Origin: Trichomonas vaginalis G3
Taxonomy: Eukaryota; Parabasalia; Trichomonadida; Trichomonadidae
Length of the DNA: 28,446 bases
Direction: 5' to 3'
Assembly (NCBI RefSeq): GCF_026262505.1
Contig: NW_026529144.1
Coordinates: 1-28,446, forward strand
The notes below the pieces were generated by a model. It did not search any database. It had not been told where the DNA came from and saw only the letters and a program-made list of their open reading frames with translations. The position numbers and the translations under genes were made by a program. This document shows positions 1 to 7,454 of the stretch, in pieces (the stretch's first letter is position 1; each line of letters begins with the position of its first letter).

Positions 1-174
1 AGACTCTTCATCCTACAACCATTTACAGTTGGAGCTCTCAAGAACATGCGCAATTACGAAGGTCAGACACCAGCTGGAGACCGCAAAACAGACGTACTCG
101 CAAGAGCAGTCCAACTGGTCAAGACAAAGACTGAGATAGTCGACTTCATTCTTGCAGCTTGCCCATACAAGTAA
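1..174 (+). CDS. C-terminal end of an unrecognised protein, cut by the window edge
   Basis: Frame 1 is open from the first base to a TAA at 172-174 and gives 57 residues ending in LAACPYK. The composition is ordinary (a mix of hydrophobic and charged residues, a central TPAGDRKTD stretch) and looks like real coding sequence rather than a chance frame. The upstream part lies outside the window, so neither start nor family can be judged. It is convergent with a short minus-strand open stretch at 203-409. I do not recognise it. Confidence 0.5.
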   Translation, partial: RLFILQPFTVGALKNMRNYEGQTPAGDRKTDVLARAVQLVKTKTEIVDFILAACPYK

Positions 175-202
175 AAAAATAAACAATTACGAGTTAAACT
201 TT

Positions 203-409
203 TTACTCTTTCTTTTCTGAGTTGTTTAGAGCTGGTTTCTCTTGTAGGAACCTTTCGTACTCTTCCATGGTCATGTAATTGCGAATTTGGTACGCAATTC
301 CAGGTTCGTTGTTTTTGAACCTTACGTATGTAACGCTTCCATCCTCCTCGGGAAGTAAGCTGCTAACATCTGACCAAGTTTTCTCGGTGACTCGGAGCTC
401 ATAAAAATG
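203..409 (-). pseudogene. Short open stretch, probable remnant of a small element gene
   Basis: A minus-strand open stretch of about 68 codons ending at a TAA (203-205). Its start is not resolved. It contains a DGSVTYVRFKNNEP segment that resembles in pattern the DGRVQFRKIKQPL segment of the gene at 16025 and DGKIYVRKRKVPL of the gene at 18394, both in element B. That suggests a shared family of small basic proteins, but the match is short. It is convergent with the partial gene at 1-174. Confidence 0.35.
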
Positions 410-442
410 TCACTTTTTAAACGTTAAGTTTTTAGTCTTATT

Positions 443-637
443 TTACCCTTTGTTTACCCTTTGTTTGTCAAGGTAGTATTGGAGTGCAATTTCTCCAAAT
501 TCTCTGTGTCGGAGTTCTTCAGCATTTTCCAAGGTGTACCTGGAGAACTCAAAGAAGTTGTCAAGAAGATACTGCCATGCTGCTCTTCTGAGTTCGTCGG
601 TATTTTGGAAGTGTTGCACCTTCGAGTCTTCGGACAT
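443..637 (-). CDS. Small acidic protein, 64 aa, unrecognised
   Basis: The reading frame could extend to 676, but the ATG at 637 (MSEDSKVQ) is preferred. It leaves a 44-bp AT-rich gap to the divergent gene at 682, and the upstream residues would run into that gap. The 64 residues are predicted helical, rich in Glu, Arg and aromatic residues, with no membrane segment or metal-binding motif. It ends in a repeated-looking QRVNKG at a TAA. It forms a divergent pair with the membrane protein at 682-861. No family is recognised. Confidence 0.5.
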   Translation of the reverse strand: MSEDSKVQHFQNTDELRRAAWQYLLDNFFEFSRYTLENAEELRHREFGEIALQYYLDKQRVNKG

Positions 638-681
638 GAAAAAAATGACACTTTTTCTATTAAACCGTTTTGGCATTTCTC

Positions 682-861
682 ATGAGTGAGTATAGTTCTG
701 CCGAACCATTGGAAGAGAAGAAGTACCCTTGCTGGCAAAAGACAAAAATAGTTGCCTTAGTTGTCATTGCAATTGTACTCGTAATTGAATTCATTGTACT
801 TCTCTTCACGTACATAAAACTCAAGGACGGCATATGCTTTAAGAAGCTACCATCTTACTAA
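682..861 (+). CDS. Small single-pass membrane protein, 59 aa
   Basis: The start at 682 (MSEYSSAEP) is chosen over an in-frame ATG at 670, since it sits just after the divergent promoter gap. Residues 1-20 are polar and acidic. Residues about 22-44 form one strong hydrophobic helix (VALVVIAIVLVIEFIVLLF), followed by a short basic tail ending KKLPSY. This suggests a type II or tail-anchored small membrane protein. Small membrane proteins are common near the ends of Polinton-like elements, but the function is unknown. It is followed by two palindromic arrays. Confidence 0.55.
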   Translation: MSEYSSAEPLEEKKYPCWQKTKIVALVVIAIVLVIEFIVLLFTYIKLKDGICFKKLPSY

Positions 862-1115
862 GACTAAACACTTAGATTTTTCAAGCTTGACTTTTTACAA
901 TTTGAATTTTACACCCAAAAATATATTTTAGGGTAGAAGGTTAGATATAACCTGTTTTCTAACCTCTTTTCTACCCTCGTAGAAAACACACAAAACTCTT
1001 GAATTTTGTTGCTGAATTCAATAAAAATATATTTTAGGGTAGAAGGTTAGATATAACCTGTTTTCTAACCTCTTTTCTACCCTCTTGAATTTGTCATGAG
1101 TTTTCCCGAAATAAA
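862..1115. repeat. Intergenic region with two A-type palindromic arrays
   Basis: This gap holds two nearly identical copies of the array, cores 931-978 and 1037-1084, each preceded by AAAATATATTTTA. Each core has GGGTAGA, then AGGTTAGA, TAACCT, TCTAACCT and TCTACCC. The outer pair and the inner pair are complementary, and the inner GGTTA can also pair with the nearer TAACC. Between the copies is a unique 50-bp stretch. No gene is seen here. Confidence 0.8.
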
Positions 1116-1137
1116 AAATAAAGTTGGTTTTTTTAAA
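1116..1137 (+). promoter_or_regulatory. Promoter-like motif of accessory genes (AATAAAGTTGGTTTTT)
   Basis: The AATAAAGTTGG sequence followed by a long T/A-rich stretch lies about 40 bp before the start at 1169. Related sequences (AATAACGTTAG, AATAACCTTA, AATAAAGTTAG) precede the genes at 15414, 16270(-), 25477(-) and 26607, so it is probably the core of an early promoter. That role is inferred from recurrence only. Confidence 0.45.
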
Positions 1138-1168
1138 AAAAATATTTTTTTATTTTTATTGTAAGAAC

Positions 1169-2083
1169 ATGTTAGCAACAACAGCACCAAACTCGTTAGT
1201 CATGAACCCAACTTCAATGTTAGTAGAAATGAAAAGCTTCATTCCTTCTTCATATACTTTTGAGACAGAAATCCAGAAGATAAAGCAAGAACTTTTAACA
1301 AGTAATTTAGACTGTAGTGCGAAAGATGAAACAAATGAACAGTATCTTTATGAAATGCAGGATATTATTGACCATTTACCCAAATTGCCTGAAATCCAAC
1401 AACAAAAACTCACTATTCCAGAATTCGATGAAATAGAAGTCAAAGCAACTGACTCAGTAGAAATAAAGAAGTTCATACGAAAGGTAAATTATGAATTCCT
1501 TGGATTTCATTGCAACCACAAAGTCATGGACAAAGATTGCGATATGGTATATAAGAACATCTCTGACATATACAAATCTGAAGAATTTAAGACCTACGAC
1601 AACTTTGTTTCGTTAGTTGCAAAATGTGTTTGGGAAATAAGAGATAAAGATAAAAGAGGTAAAGTATGGAACGAACAGATAAAACCAGCAACTTTTGAGT
1701 TAAAGAAAACCATTGACGCCTTAGTTGTTCTAGCAGGTAAGGTTTCAGAATATAACGCAAAAATGAACCCGCAATGTTCAAAATGTAAAGCAGCAATGAG
1801 GAAATATAACTACTCCGTCAAAGAGATAGAAAGAATGAGAAACGACTATGCTGACTTAAAGAAAGAAGCAGAAAAGCCAGCAGAAAATAAAATGGACATG
1901 TTAGAATTTCTGAACAAAAACTATCCAACTGCTGACGATTTCCTTCTATCTGACGTCAAGAAGAAGTATAAAGAAACTTTCGGCATTGTTAAAACATTCG
2001 ATATCCTTCGTGAAGAAATCGAAGCCACAAAATTGTTTAGAATTTCACGAATTCACAATGTTTACCATGTAAAACGCTTATAA
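1169..2083 (+). CDS. Accessory protein shared by both elements, copy A, 304 aa
   Basis: The start is placed at 1169 (MLATTAPNSL), because the frame upstream to 1124 translates the T-rich promoter. The protein is hydrophilic and mostly helical. It has scattered Cys and His residues (FHCNHKVMDKDCD near 120, CSKC near 206) that could bind a metal, and a coiled-coil-like segment (EIERMRNDYADLKKEAEK). The last 60 residues (FLNKNYPTADDFLL to VYHVKRL) look like three helices and a hairpin, compatible with a winged-helix fold. A near copy lies at 26607-27572 with about 20 differences over 300 residues. Both are followed directly by an inverted palindromic array. I infer a DNA-binding role, perhaps at those arrays; the family is not recognised. 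Confidence 0.6.
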   Translation: MLATTAPNSLVMNPTSMLVEMKSFIPSSYTFETEIQKIKQELLTSNLDCSAKDETNEQYLYEMQDIIDHLPKLPEIQQQKLTIPEFDEIEVKATDSVEIKKFIRKVNYEFLGFHCNHKVMDKDCDMVYKNISDIYKSEEFKTYDNFVSLVAKCVWEIRDKDKRGKVWNEQIKPATFELKKTIDALVVLAGKVSEYNAKMNPQCSKCKAAMRKYNYSVKEIERMRNDYADLKKEAEKPAENKMDMLEFLNKNYPTADDFLLSDVKKKYKETFGIVKTFDILREEIEATKLFRISRIHNVYHVKRL

Positions 2084-2466
2084 AATAACTGGGGTAGAAA
2101 TGAGGGTAGAAAACGGGGTAGATATACCCTTCTACCCTAAAATATATTTTTATTGAATTCTGAGTAAAATTCTGAGTAAAATATATTTTAGGGCTTGTGT
2201 CAAACCGTTGAGTTTTCACAAAATTTAAAAAATAACGTTTACCATGTGAAACGTTTATAAAATAACTGGGGTAGAAATGAGGGTAGAAAACGGGGTAGAT
2301 ATACCCTTCTACCCTAAAATATATTTTTGCTGAAAAAAATGACCAAATTTCATGAAATTTCTCTAGACCGACTTTTACAGGGGTAGCCAAAACTCATGAA
2401 AATCGTAAAAAATAAGAGAGTATTTTGACAACTTCAAACAAGTAGGGTAGATGCACTCTTTATTTT
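2084..2466. repeat. Two A-type palindromic arrays with a duplicated gene 3' end
   Basis: Arrays in minus orientation have cores 2091-2138 and 2268-2315, here with GGGTAGA in all half-sites. The block 2057-2153 (last codons of the 1169 gene plus array) recurs at 2234-2330, 177 bp on, including the codons for NVYHVKRL and a stop. A truncated AAAATATATTTTAGGG lies at about 2178-2193, near a short direct repeat CTGAGTAAAATT. No separate gene is seen. Confidence 0.75.
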
Positions 2467-3342
2467 TCAAGCTTGACTTTTTACAATTTGAACTTTGTTC
2501 GCGTAGATGTGAATTCTGAAAGAAGTATGAGGGTCTTGTATGACTTTGTACTTCTCCCATAGTTCATGTCTGTCAAACTTACCTGCCATGGACTCTTTCA
2601 TAAGTTCCATGAAATCGTCTTCGGACAATCCGGGGAAAAGTACAATGTCAGTAAGTATTCTCTTTACATCCTTACTTAAACTCTTTGCTGTCTGTACACA
2701 AATGACAACTGAGATGTTAAAGTGTCTGAGCTTCTTAAGAATTCGACACATGTCTTGTTCTCTGTTCTTTAACAAAGGATGAGAAGCAAAGTCATCTAAG
2801 ATAAGAAGACATCTATGAGGGTATGTCTTCCAATCGTAAGATTGCAATTTCTTCGAAATGTATTCTATCTCTTTCTGTTTGTTTCTGAAGTGTTTCTTCT
2901 CTAATATTCTCTGCATTTCCTCATTTGGGTCTTTAAACTTCGAATTGACATACTCATTTATAGCATTGTACTTCAAAACTCTTCTTTGGTACTTCTTTAT
3001 CCAATCCAACAACTCAGAGTCTTTTATACATACTAACTTAGACTTCTTTATAATATCTTTGAACGAATTGACGGTTTGGTCAAATTGACCAGAAGTACTA
3101 CAAATGACTACTAACTCATAGAATGGGTTCTTCTCATCTAGTTCTTGTTGTTGTGCAGCCATTTTAAGATAAGTGAAAGTCTTACCCGACCCAGGCGGTG
3201 CAATTAGACCTGTTATACCATTCTGAGCAAATAAGAACTTGTCATGTATGGGTTTTATCTGAGCATTTTCTAACTTCCTCTTGTTCTTGTTTAAAACATT
3301 CTCAAATTTCTTGTCAATGTCAGCAAACTTTTTTTCTAACAT
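2467..3342 (-). CDS. Genome-packaging ATPase, A32/FtsK-HerA superfamily
   Basis: A P-loop ATPase of the kind that Polintons, virophages and large DNA viruses use to pump DNA into capsids. With the start at 3342 (291 aa), Walker A is APPGSGKTF around residues 48-56. Walker B is LLILDDFA around 179-186. A polar sensor VICVQTAKSL follows near 213-222, all in the order and spacing of the A32 group. The frame runs on to an ATG at 3444, but those extra codons lie antisense to the gene at 3379. The AT-rich stretch 3343-3378 looks like a shared divergent promoter, so the shorter form is preferred. It looks whole. It is the last gene of the minus-strand block. Confidence 0.85.
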   Translation of the reverse strand: MLEKKFADIDKKFENVLNKNKRKLENAQIKPIHDKFLFAQNGITGLIAPPGSGKTFTYLKMAAQQQELDEKNPFYELVVICSTSGQFDQTVNSFKDIIKKSKLVCIKDSELLDWIKKYQRRVLKYNAINEYVNSKFKDPNEEMQRILEKKHFRNKQKEIEYISKKLQSYDWKTYPHRCLLILDDFASHPLLKNREQDMCRILKKLRHFNISVVICVQTAKSLSKDVKRILTDIVLFPGLSEDDFMELMKESMAGKFDRHELWEKYKVIQDPHTSFRIHIYANKVQIVKSQA

Positions 3343-3378
3343 ATTTTTAGAAAAATTAAAAATTTTATCTTTTAGAAA
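3343..3378. promoter_or_regulatory. AT-rich divergent promoter between ATPase and small gene
   Basis: A 36-bp, almost pure A/T stretch between the chosen ATPase start (minus, 3342) and the ATG at 3379 (plus). TTTTAGAAAA occurs twice in direct orientation, near each end. The position implies a bidirectional promoter; there is no further evidence. Confidence 0.4.
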
Positions 3379-3669
3379 ATGTCTAGCGATTTCGCTATCT
3401 ATATTCGAGACAAACTTTTCGACAGCAAAACATCTGTCGACCATAAAATCTTACATAGTGTAAACAAGAAAGGTGAATTTGTTCTAAAGTTCTGTTTCTG
3501 GGAATATGACAAGAACCATAAAACATTAAGCAGAGCAGTCTTAAAATTTGTCAATGACAGACTTGTTGACAGAGATGACGCCGATTGGAAAGATGAAGTC
3601 CAACAAAAGTTCTTAGAATGCAAAGAAGACACATGCGCTGTTCTTGAAGATGAAATAGAAACAGAATAG
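3379..3669 (+). CDS. Small acidic protein, 96 aa, paralogue of the gene at 25585
   Basis: The start at 3379 (MSSDFAIY) directly follows the AT-rich divergent promoter. A central segment (KGEFVLKFCFWEYDKNH, then LKFVNDRLVD and QKFLECKEDT) lines up with HFVFTYVLKEYDRYHN, IKFVDKKLVN and KKFNECLTNT of the 124-aa protein at 25585 in element B. The two are therefore members of one family carried by both elements. The fold may be alpha/beta with a helical C-terminus. Function is unknown. It lies divergent from the packaging ATPase, whereas its relative in B lies divergent from a KilA-N gene, so the family seems tied to a regulatory position. Confidence 0.55.
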   Translation: MSSDFAIYIRDKLFDSKTSVDHKILHSVNKKGEFVLKFCFWEYDKNHKTLSRAVLKFVNDRLVDRDDADWKDEVQQKFLECKEDTCAVLEDEIETE

Positions 3670-3671
3670 AA

Positions 3672-3836
3672 GAGCTATTAAAGGACAAAGAACTTTTACA
3701 TAAATATGGTTGCGCCAAATTTGACATAACTCCACCAGAGAAGAAGAAGAAGAAGAGAGAAAAGAAAGAAAAGAAAGTAGAAGAAGAGAAAAAAGAACCT
3801 GAACCAGTTCCAGAGAAAAAGAAATTTGACATGTAA
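3672..3836 (+). other. Lysine/glutamate-rich open stretch
   Basis: An open stretch of about 54 codons with a strongly charged run of Lys and Glu (EKKKKKREKKEKK), a PEPVPEKKKFDM ending and a TAA just before the minus-strand stop at 3853. It has no start of its own that I can defend. The composition fits a disordered nucleic-acid-binding tail. It may belong to the neighbouring small gene region, which then would be broken. Confidence 0.35.
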
Positions 3837-3852
3837 AAATAAAATTTTATTT

Positions 3853-4272
3853 TTAGAACATTTCTGGGTCAATGTCAATGTTCTCTTCCTCTTTAGGAGC
3901 AAACACTGGCTTAGACTCTAAAATCTTTTTACCCAATTTACCTTGAACTTCAACTATCTTAGACTCATAATATTCATAGTCGTCTGCTTTCTTTGGTTCA
4001 TAAGGTATAACAAGTTTGTATGCTTTGCCTTCTTTAAGGTTTGAAAACCTTCTGTCAAAATTTTCTTTGACTGCTAACAAACCTTCTATGTCTAAGTCTT
4101 CAAATTTCGCACCATTTTTAGTCACAATAGCAAACTTAACTGGTTCGATGTTCCAAACTTTGTCAAATGTAGACTTTTCAAAATGGTAGAAGTAAACATT
4201 CAAATAAGCGAATGGGTCTAGTTCTTCTTTAAGTCCTGACATATATTTGTTGACTGAGATGAATTTCATCAT
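3853..4272 (-). CDS. Candidate single-stranded DNA-binding protein, 139 aa
   Basis: A small beta-rich protein (YLNVYFYHFEK, PVKFAIVTKNG, YKLVIPYEPK) that ends in an acidic tail closing on an aromatic residue, EEENIDIDPEMF. Such a tail is the hallmark of replicative SSBs of several unrelated families (E. coli SSB, T7 gp2.5), where it contacts other replication proteins. It lies directly downstream of the SF3 helicase gene with a 36-bp gap, the expected neighbourhood. The gene at 24072 in element B, unlike it in sequence, also ends EMVEEIDPEAI. The start could be residue 1 or 2 (MM). The assignment is an inference from tail, size and context; no OB-fold signature is certain. Confidence 0.45.
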   Translation of the reverse strand: MMKFISVNKYMSGLKEELDPFAYLNVYFYHFEKSTFDKVWNIEPVKFAIVTKNGAKFEDLDIEGLLAVKENFDRRFSNLKEGKAYKLVIPYEPKKADDYEYYESKIVEVQGKLGKKILESKPVFAPKEEENIDIDPEMF

Positions 4273-4308
4273 CTTTTCTATCGGATAAAAAAATATTTTT
4301 TATAAAAT

Positions 4309-5544
4309 TTACTCAGAAAAATTTTTCTTTGTATATACGCCGTTCTGAACATCTAAAAGACTTTTGACATTTGCCAAGAATGTACGTTTAGAAGCTGCCA
4401 TATAACCATACTCTTGACAATATTGTTTATATGAATCGTACAATGACCTTTCATCTAAACACTCAAAGTTAGTCTCATCTATGAACAGTTCATATACACT
4501 CTTGTTTGCTTCTAACAATGTTTGTCTTTCTTCGGTATGTGGAATTTGTCTTGGATTGAACTTTGAAATATCTAATGTCATGAAATATGAGAACAAGTGG
4601 TTGTAAAAGTTAGGTGTCAAAGTTTCTGCTAAGTCGTCAAAATATTCTGTATCTTGCATATGAGAATCTGACGTTCTGACAACTACATATCTTCTGTCAG
4701 AACTTTCTAACTTCATCGGAACAACATTGTTTGAAACCATGACGAAGTTTGCAACATTTTCACAAACTCTTTGGTCTCTATACTTTCTTTCAACAACTCC
4801 AACTTTGTCTGTTATAAGACTCTTCAAAGCATCTGAGTTTAAAACCTTTGTTGTATCTATACTTTGAAGTTCGTTACATACTATAAGTTTCATATTCTCT
4901 ATTGAAGAGTTAAATTTACCGCAGATGTTTTCTAAGTTTGTCATATTCGGGTTCGAATAGCCCTCTAACAGTTTGCATAAGATATCTGTAAAGAAAGTGT
5001 TCTTACCTGTTCCTTGTTTTCCAATTATAATGAGAGCAGTTTCATTTTTAGCACTTGGATGTTGTAAGATGTTTGCAAACCAACATAAGATATACTCATA
5101 GACTCTTTCGTTTCCATTGCATATAATTTCTTTGACATGGTCTAACCAAGCTTCTATAACATTTTCTTTCCATTCTACTTGTTCGTATTTATATCCAGTG
5201 AAGATAGAATAGAAGTTTGGAGATGGTGTATAGAACTTTATACCACGAACTGAAAAATCTTCTAACTTTGACAATAAGATATCCCAAGCATCTAACATCT
5301 TCATACCAACTTGTACGACTTTTATTTTCTTAAGTTTCTGTCTACATTCTTGTTCTGAAACTATTGTTGCTCTTGGTTTGTTAAAGACAACATCCCATTC
5401 TTTCATGACATAACATTCTGGGGCAGAGTCAACATAAATGACTAAACGTTTCAAATTCTCGACTGCTTTGTTATAGTCTCTAAATGGACACATATTTCTG
5501 AACGCTTGGAAGTCATAAAAATCTGAAACGTCTATTCTGTACAT
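4309..5544 (-). CDS. SF3 replicative helicase, D5-like
   Basis: A 411-aa superfamily 3 helicase that would unwind element DNA during replication. Walker A is GKQGTGKNTF at residues 175-184. Walker B is LIVCNELQ at 220-227. Motif C is VSNN at 270-273, followed by an arginine-finger-like SSDRRYVVVR at 281-290. The segment before Walker A (EAWLDHVKEIIC to FANILQHP) resembles the D5-N/DUF5906 region that precedes these helicases in poxvirus D5, phage P4 and virophage proteins. The N-terminal 100 residues show no complete primase signature. It looks whole. It is preceded by an A/T-only leader and followed by the SSB-like gene. Helicase without polymerase is the replication style of virophages and many Polinton-like viruses. 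Confidence 0.85.
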   Translation of the reverse strand: MYRIDVSDFYDFQAFRNMCPFRDYNKAVENLKRLVIYVDSAPECYVMKEWDVVFNKPRATIVSEQECRQKLKKIKVVQVGMKMLDAWDILLSKLEDFSVRGIKFYTPSPNFYSIFTGYKYEQVEWKENVIEAWLDHVKEIICNGNERVYEYILCWFANILQHPSAKNETALIIIGKQGTGKNTFFTDILCKLLEGYSNPNMTNLENICGKFNSSIENMKLIVCNELQSIDTTKVLNSDALKSLITDKVGVVERKYRDQRVCENVANFVMVSNNVVPMKLESSDRRYVVVRTSDSHMQDTEYFDDLAETLTPNFYNHLFSYFMTLDISKFNPRQIPHTEERQTLLEANKSVYELFIDETNFECLDERSLYDSYKQYCQEYGYMAASKRTFLANVKSLLDVQNGVYTKKNFSE

Positions 5545-5572
5545 TTTTATAAAAATAAAAAAAAATATTTTT

Positions 5573-6394
5573 TTATTCTTGACTTTGTTGTTCTTGAGCT
5601 ATTTGTTGCATTTGTTCCATTTGTTGCATTTGTTGTTCTTGAGCTATTTGTTGTTGAAGTTGTTCTTGTAGTACAATACTTTCACCAGTTGCATCTTCCA
5701 ATTCGAAACTTTCTGCCGTCATTGACAAATACATAGGACATAAAAGTTTTACAGGAACAAAGTTTGCGTCAACTAAGGTTAAGTTTATGTTTGCTAAAGT
5801 GTTTGAGTTTACTAAAGCTGAAAACTCTGCATTCGAATGAACAATAGGCAAACCAGCAGAGAAAGTGTTGTTTATACGCATGAGTATCTTTTGGTCATAG
5901 TAGTTTCTGTCGACATTCGAATAGCACTTTGAACCTAAGTTTGAAACAATATATAAAATAGGTGTACTTAAAGTCAATGGAACAGACAAACCTTGTATGA
6001 CACCTTTTCCTGTTATAGGAAACTGTTGGTAGTAAAAACCAGATATAAGTTTTGTATTATAGCTCATATCGTTTATACTAAACTCAGTCGGACATCCAAA
6101 CATAATGAAACCTGCTCTAGTTGCAGCACATGTTACATCCGTCCTTAAAGTATTAAATAAGTCAACAAAACCTGTTGGTGGTATATCTGAGTAAGTATCT
6201 TCAAAGAAGTATTTTTTACCATTCACAACAACAAAGTCTTCTGGTGTCAAAAGAGCAAAACAGGCTTTAGTCGTCATCGTGTTTAAGGTCAGTTTACAAT
6301 ATCGTCCTTGAGGACTTTGTAAGTTTGTTGTTATAGAATTATATGACTCAGGGTTTTTAGTCGTAATAGTATAAACCACTATGTCTTCTGCCAT
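5573..6394 (-). CDS. Candidate minor capsid (penton-like) protein, 273 aa
   Basis: The start at 6394 (MAEDIVVYTI) is preferred to a non-ATG codon at 6406. A CTAAGTAAAATG sequence sits exactly on this ATG, as it does for the gene at 6982. The body is beta-rich with alternating hydrophobic residues. Near its end it has NLTLVDANFVPVKLLCPMYL, a pattern typical of the last strands of jelly-roll penton proteins (I-x-L-x-D-x-n-x-x-P-V). The final 40 residues are a Gln/Met-rich repeat (QQMEQMQQIAQEQQ). It sits among capsid genes on the same strand. The penton call rests on pattern and position, not on a database match. It looks whole. Confidence 0.5.
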   Translation of the reverse strand: MAEDIVVYTITTKNPESYNSITTNLQSPQGRYCKLTLNTMTTKACFALLTPEDFVVVNGKKYFFEDTYSDIPPTGFVDLFNTLRTDVTCAATRAGFIMFGCPTEFSINDMSYNTKLISGFYYQQFPITGKGVIQGLSVPLTLSTPILYIVSNLGSKCYSNVDRNYYDQKILMRINNTFSAGLPIVHSNAEFSALVNSNTLANINLTLVDANFVPVKLLCPMYLSMTAESFELEDATGESIVLQEQLQQQIAQEQQMQQMEQMQQIAQEQQSQE

Positions 6395-6399
6395 TTTAC

Positions 6400-6633
6400 T
6401 TAGCAAGTAAATTTTAATGAAATGTTGTGGTCGTCAAATATTTTTATGACGTCTGGGAAACTATATTTTAAGTTCAACGTTTCACCTCCTTTCATAACGT
6501 ATATCTTGTCAATGACATTATATGAAACACCACAGCAAGCAATGTCGGGTTCTATTTCTTTGATGTTTATATCGTCTGCCTCTGTCAAAAGTTTCAATAG
6601 TTCTTTCAAAATTTCATGAGGTGCGAATGACAT
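6400..6633 (-). CDS. Small protein in the late gene block, 77 aa
   Basis: Starts at 6633 inside the end of the gene upstream (20-bp overlap) and stops 5 bp before the ATG at 6394, so it is tightly packed in the minus-strand capsid cluster. The protein is acidic with a helical N-terminus (LKELLKLLTEADDINIKEIE), then CCGVSYNVIDKIYVMKGGETLNLKYSFPDVIKIF. The YVMKGGETLNL part may form a beta hairpin. No family is recognised. Confidence 0.6.
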   Translation of the reverse strand: MSFAPHEILKELLKLLTEADDINIKEIEPDIACCGVSYNVIDKIYVMKGGETLNLKYSFPDVIKIFDDHNISLKFTC

Positions 6634-6982
6634 ATGAGTTCACTTTTACAGGGTTGTGTTCGACCAAGTTTAACATTATACCTAAAGCTTGACAAATCTT
6701 CTCCTGAGTTTTAAGTTTGTCTTTAAGTTGTTGGTAGTCGTTTCGAATATCTGCAACAGAACTTAAGTCTCTGCTAACTTCAGGATATGTTGGTTGTTCT
6801 TTTACAGGAACTATTGTTATACCATCTTCGTCTTCGTATGGTTTCCCCACTTCAACATCTCTTTCTTTGACATTGACAACAACACTTTGACTGTTTGTTT
6901 GAGTTGGTGAATTTAACTTCACATCTGCCACCGCCATTAAACCTTTTGAAACACTTACGCTTCTATTTTTCGGAAATGACAT
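6614..6982 (-). CDS. Small structural-block protein with coiled coil, 122 aa
   Basis: The ATG at 6982 (MSFPKNRSVSV) is chosen over an upstream start at 7060, because CTAAGTAAAATG abuts it and the longer form would run antisense to the plus-strand remnant at 7001. Residues 1-75 are polar, Ser/Val/Lys-rich and probably disordered. Residues about 75-110 (DLSSVADIRNDYQQLKDKLKTQEK) form a short coiled coil, followed by a hydrophobic helix. It overlaps the next gene by 20 bp. The role is unknown, presumably in the virion. Confidence 0.55.
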   Translation of the reverse strand: MSFPKNRSVSVSKGLMAVADVKLNSPTQTNSQSVVVNVKERDVEVGKPYEDEDGITIVPVKEQPTYPEVSRDLSSVADIRNDYQQLKDKLKTQEKICQALGIMLNLVEHNPVKVNSYVIRTS

Positions 6983-7000
6983 TTTACTTAGAATAAAAAG

Positions 7001-7310
7001 ATGGACGTATTTGAGTATCTCTTCGAATTGAAGCAAAACAAAGTTTACACACACAAACAATACAAATACATTGACAGAATAGTTCTTTACAAAACAATGG
7101 AAATGTTATAGAATAGCAGTCTTTGCTGAACCAAAATATTTTCATAAAGCAAAGAAAGTTGGTATAACTGAAATGGTGAAAGTTCTTGAAGCAGACAAAA
7201 ATATAACAAAAAACTGACCGATATTTCTAAAGGAAAGTTTATAATACAATATTATGTCAAAACTGGCGTACTGTCAATATTTGACGGAGAGAAGTCAGTT
7301 CAAGAACAAC
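7001..7310 (+). pseudogene. Broken plus-strand gene remnant in element A
   Basis: Beginning at an ATG (MDVFEYLFELKQN), open stretches with plausible protein sequence run rightward to about the end of the 47-aa gene on the other strand. They include a lysine-rich FHKAKKVGITEMVKVLE part and GVLSIFDGEKSVQEQL. The gene is broken, with at least two breaks. No family is recognised. It interrupts the otherwise minus-strand late block and lies between the capsid genes, a position where Polintons often keep a short accessory gene. Confidence 0.45.
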
Positions 7311-7454
7311 TTACTGACCTGCTGCCAAAATCTGCTCGATGGAAGCTGTCGTTATGCCAATCTGAGGAGCCCCAGCAGGTTTCATCGAACGAATCTTCAA
7401 AAGAGCATCTTCCGTGAAAAGTGCTATTGGTTTTGTAAACTTCTTTGCTTTCAT
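7311..7454 (-). CDS. 47-aa small gene overlapping the capsid gene by ATGA
   Basis: A short frame with ATG at 7454-7452 that shares ATGA with the TGA closing the major capsid region (7453-7451). It runs 47 codons to a TAA at 7313-7311. The product is basic at the N-terminus (MKAKKFTKPIALF), with DALLKIRSMKPAGAPQIGI in the middle and IEQILAAGQ at the end. The four-base start-stop overlap, the sensible composition and the position right after the capsid gene support a real gene, which is too short for usual length cut-offs. It might be a cement or scaffold peptide, but that is a guess. Confidence 0.5.
   Translation of the reverse strand: MKAKKFTKPIALFTEDALLKIRSMKPAGAPQIGITTASIEQILAAGQ

Noticed and set aside
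3343-3444. Longer N-terminus for the packaging ATPase
   Set aside because: The extra 34 residues lie antisense to the gene at 3379 and across an A/T-only promoter-like stretch; the core ATPase is complete without them.
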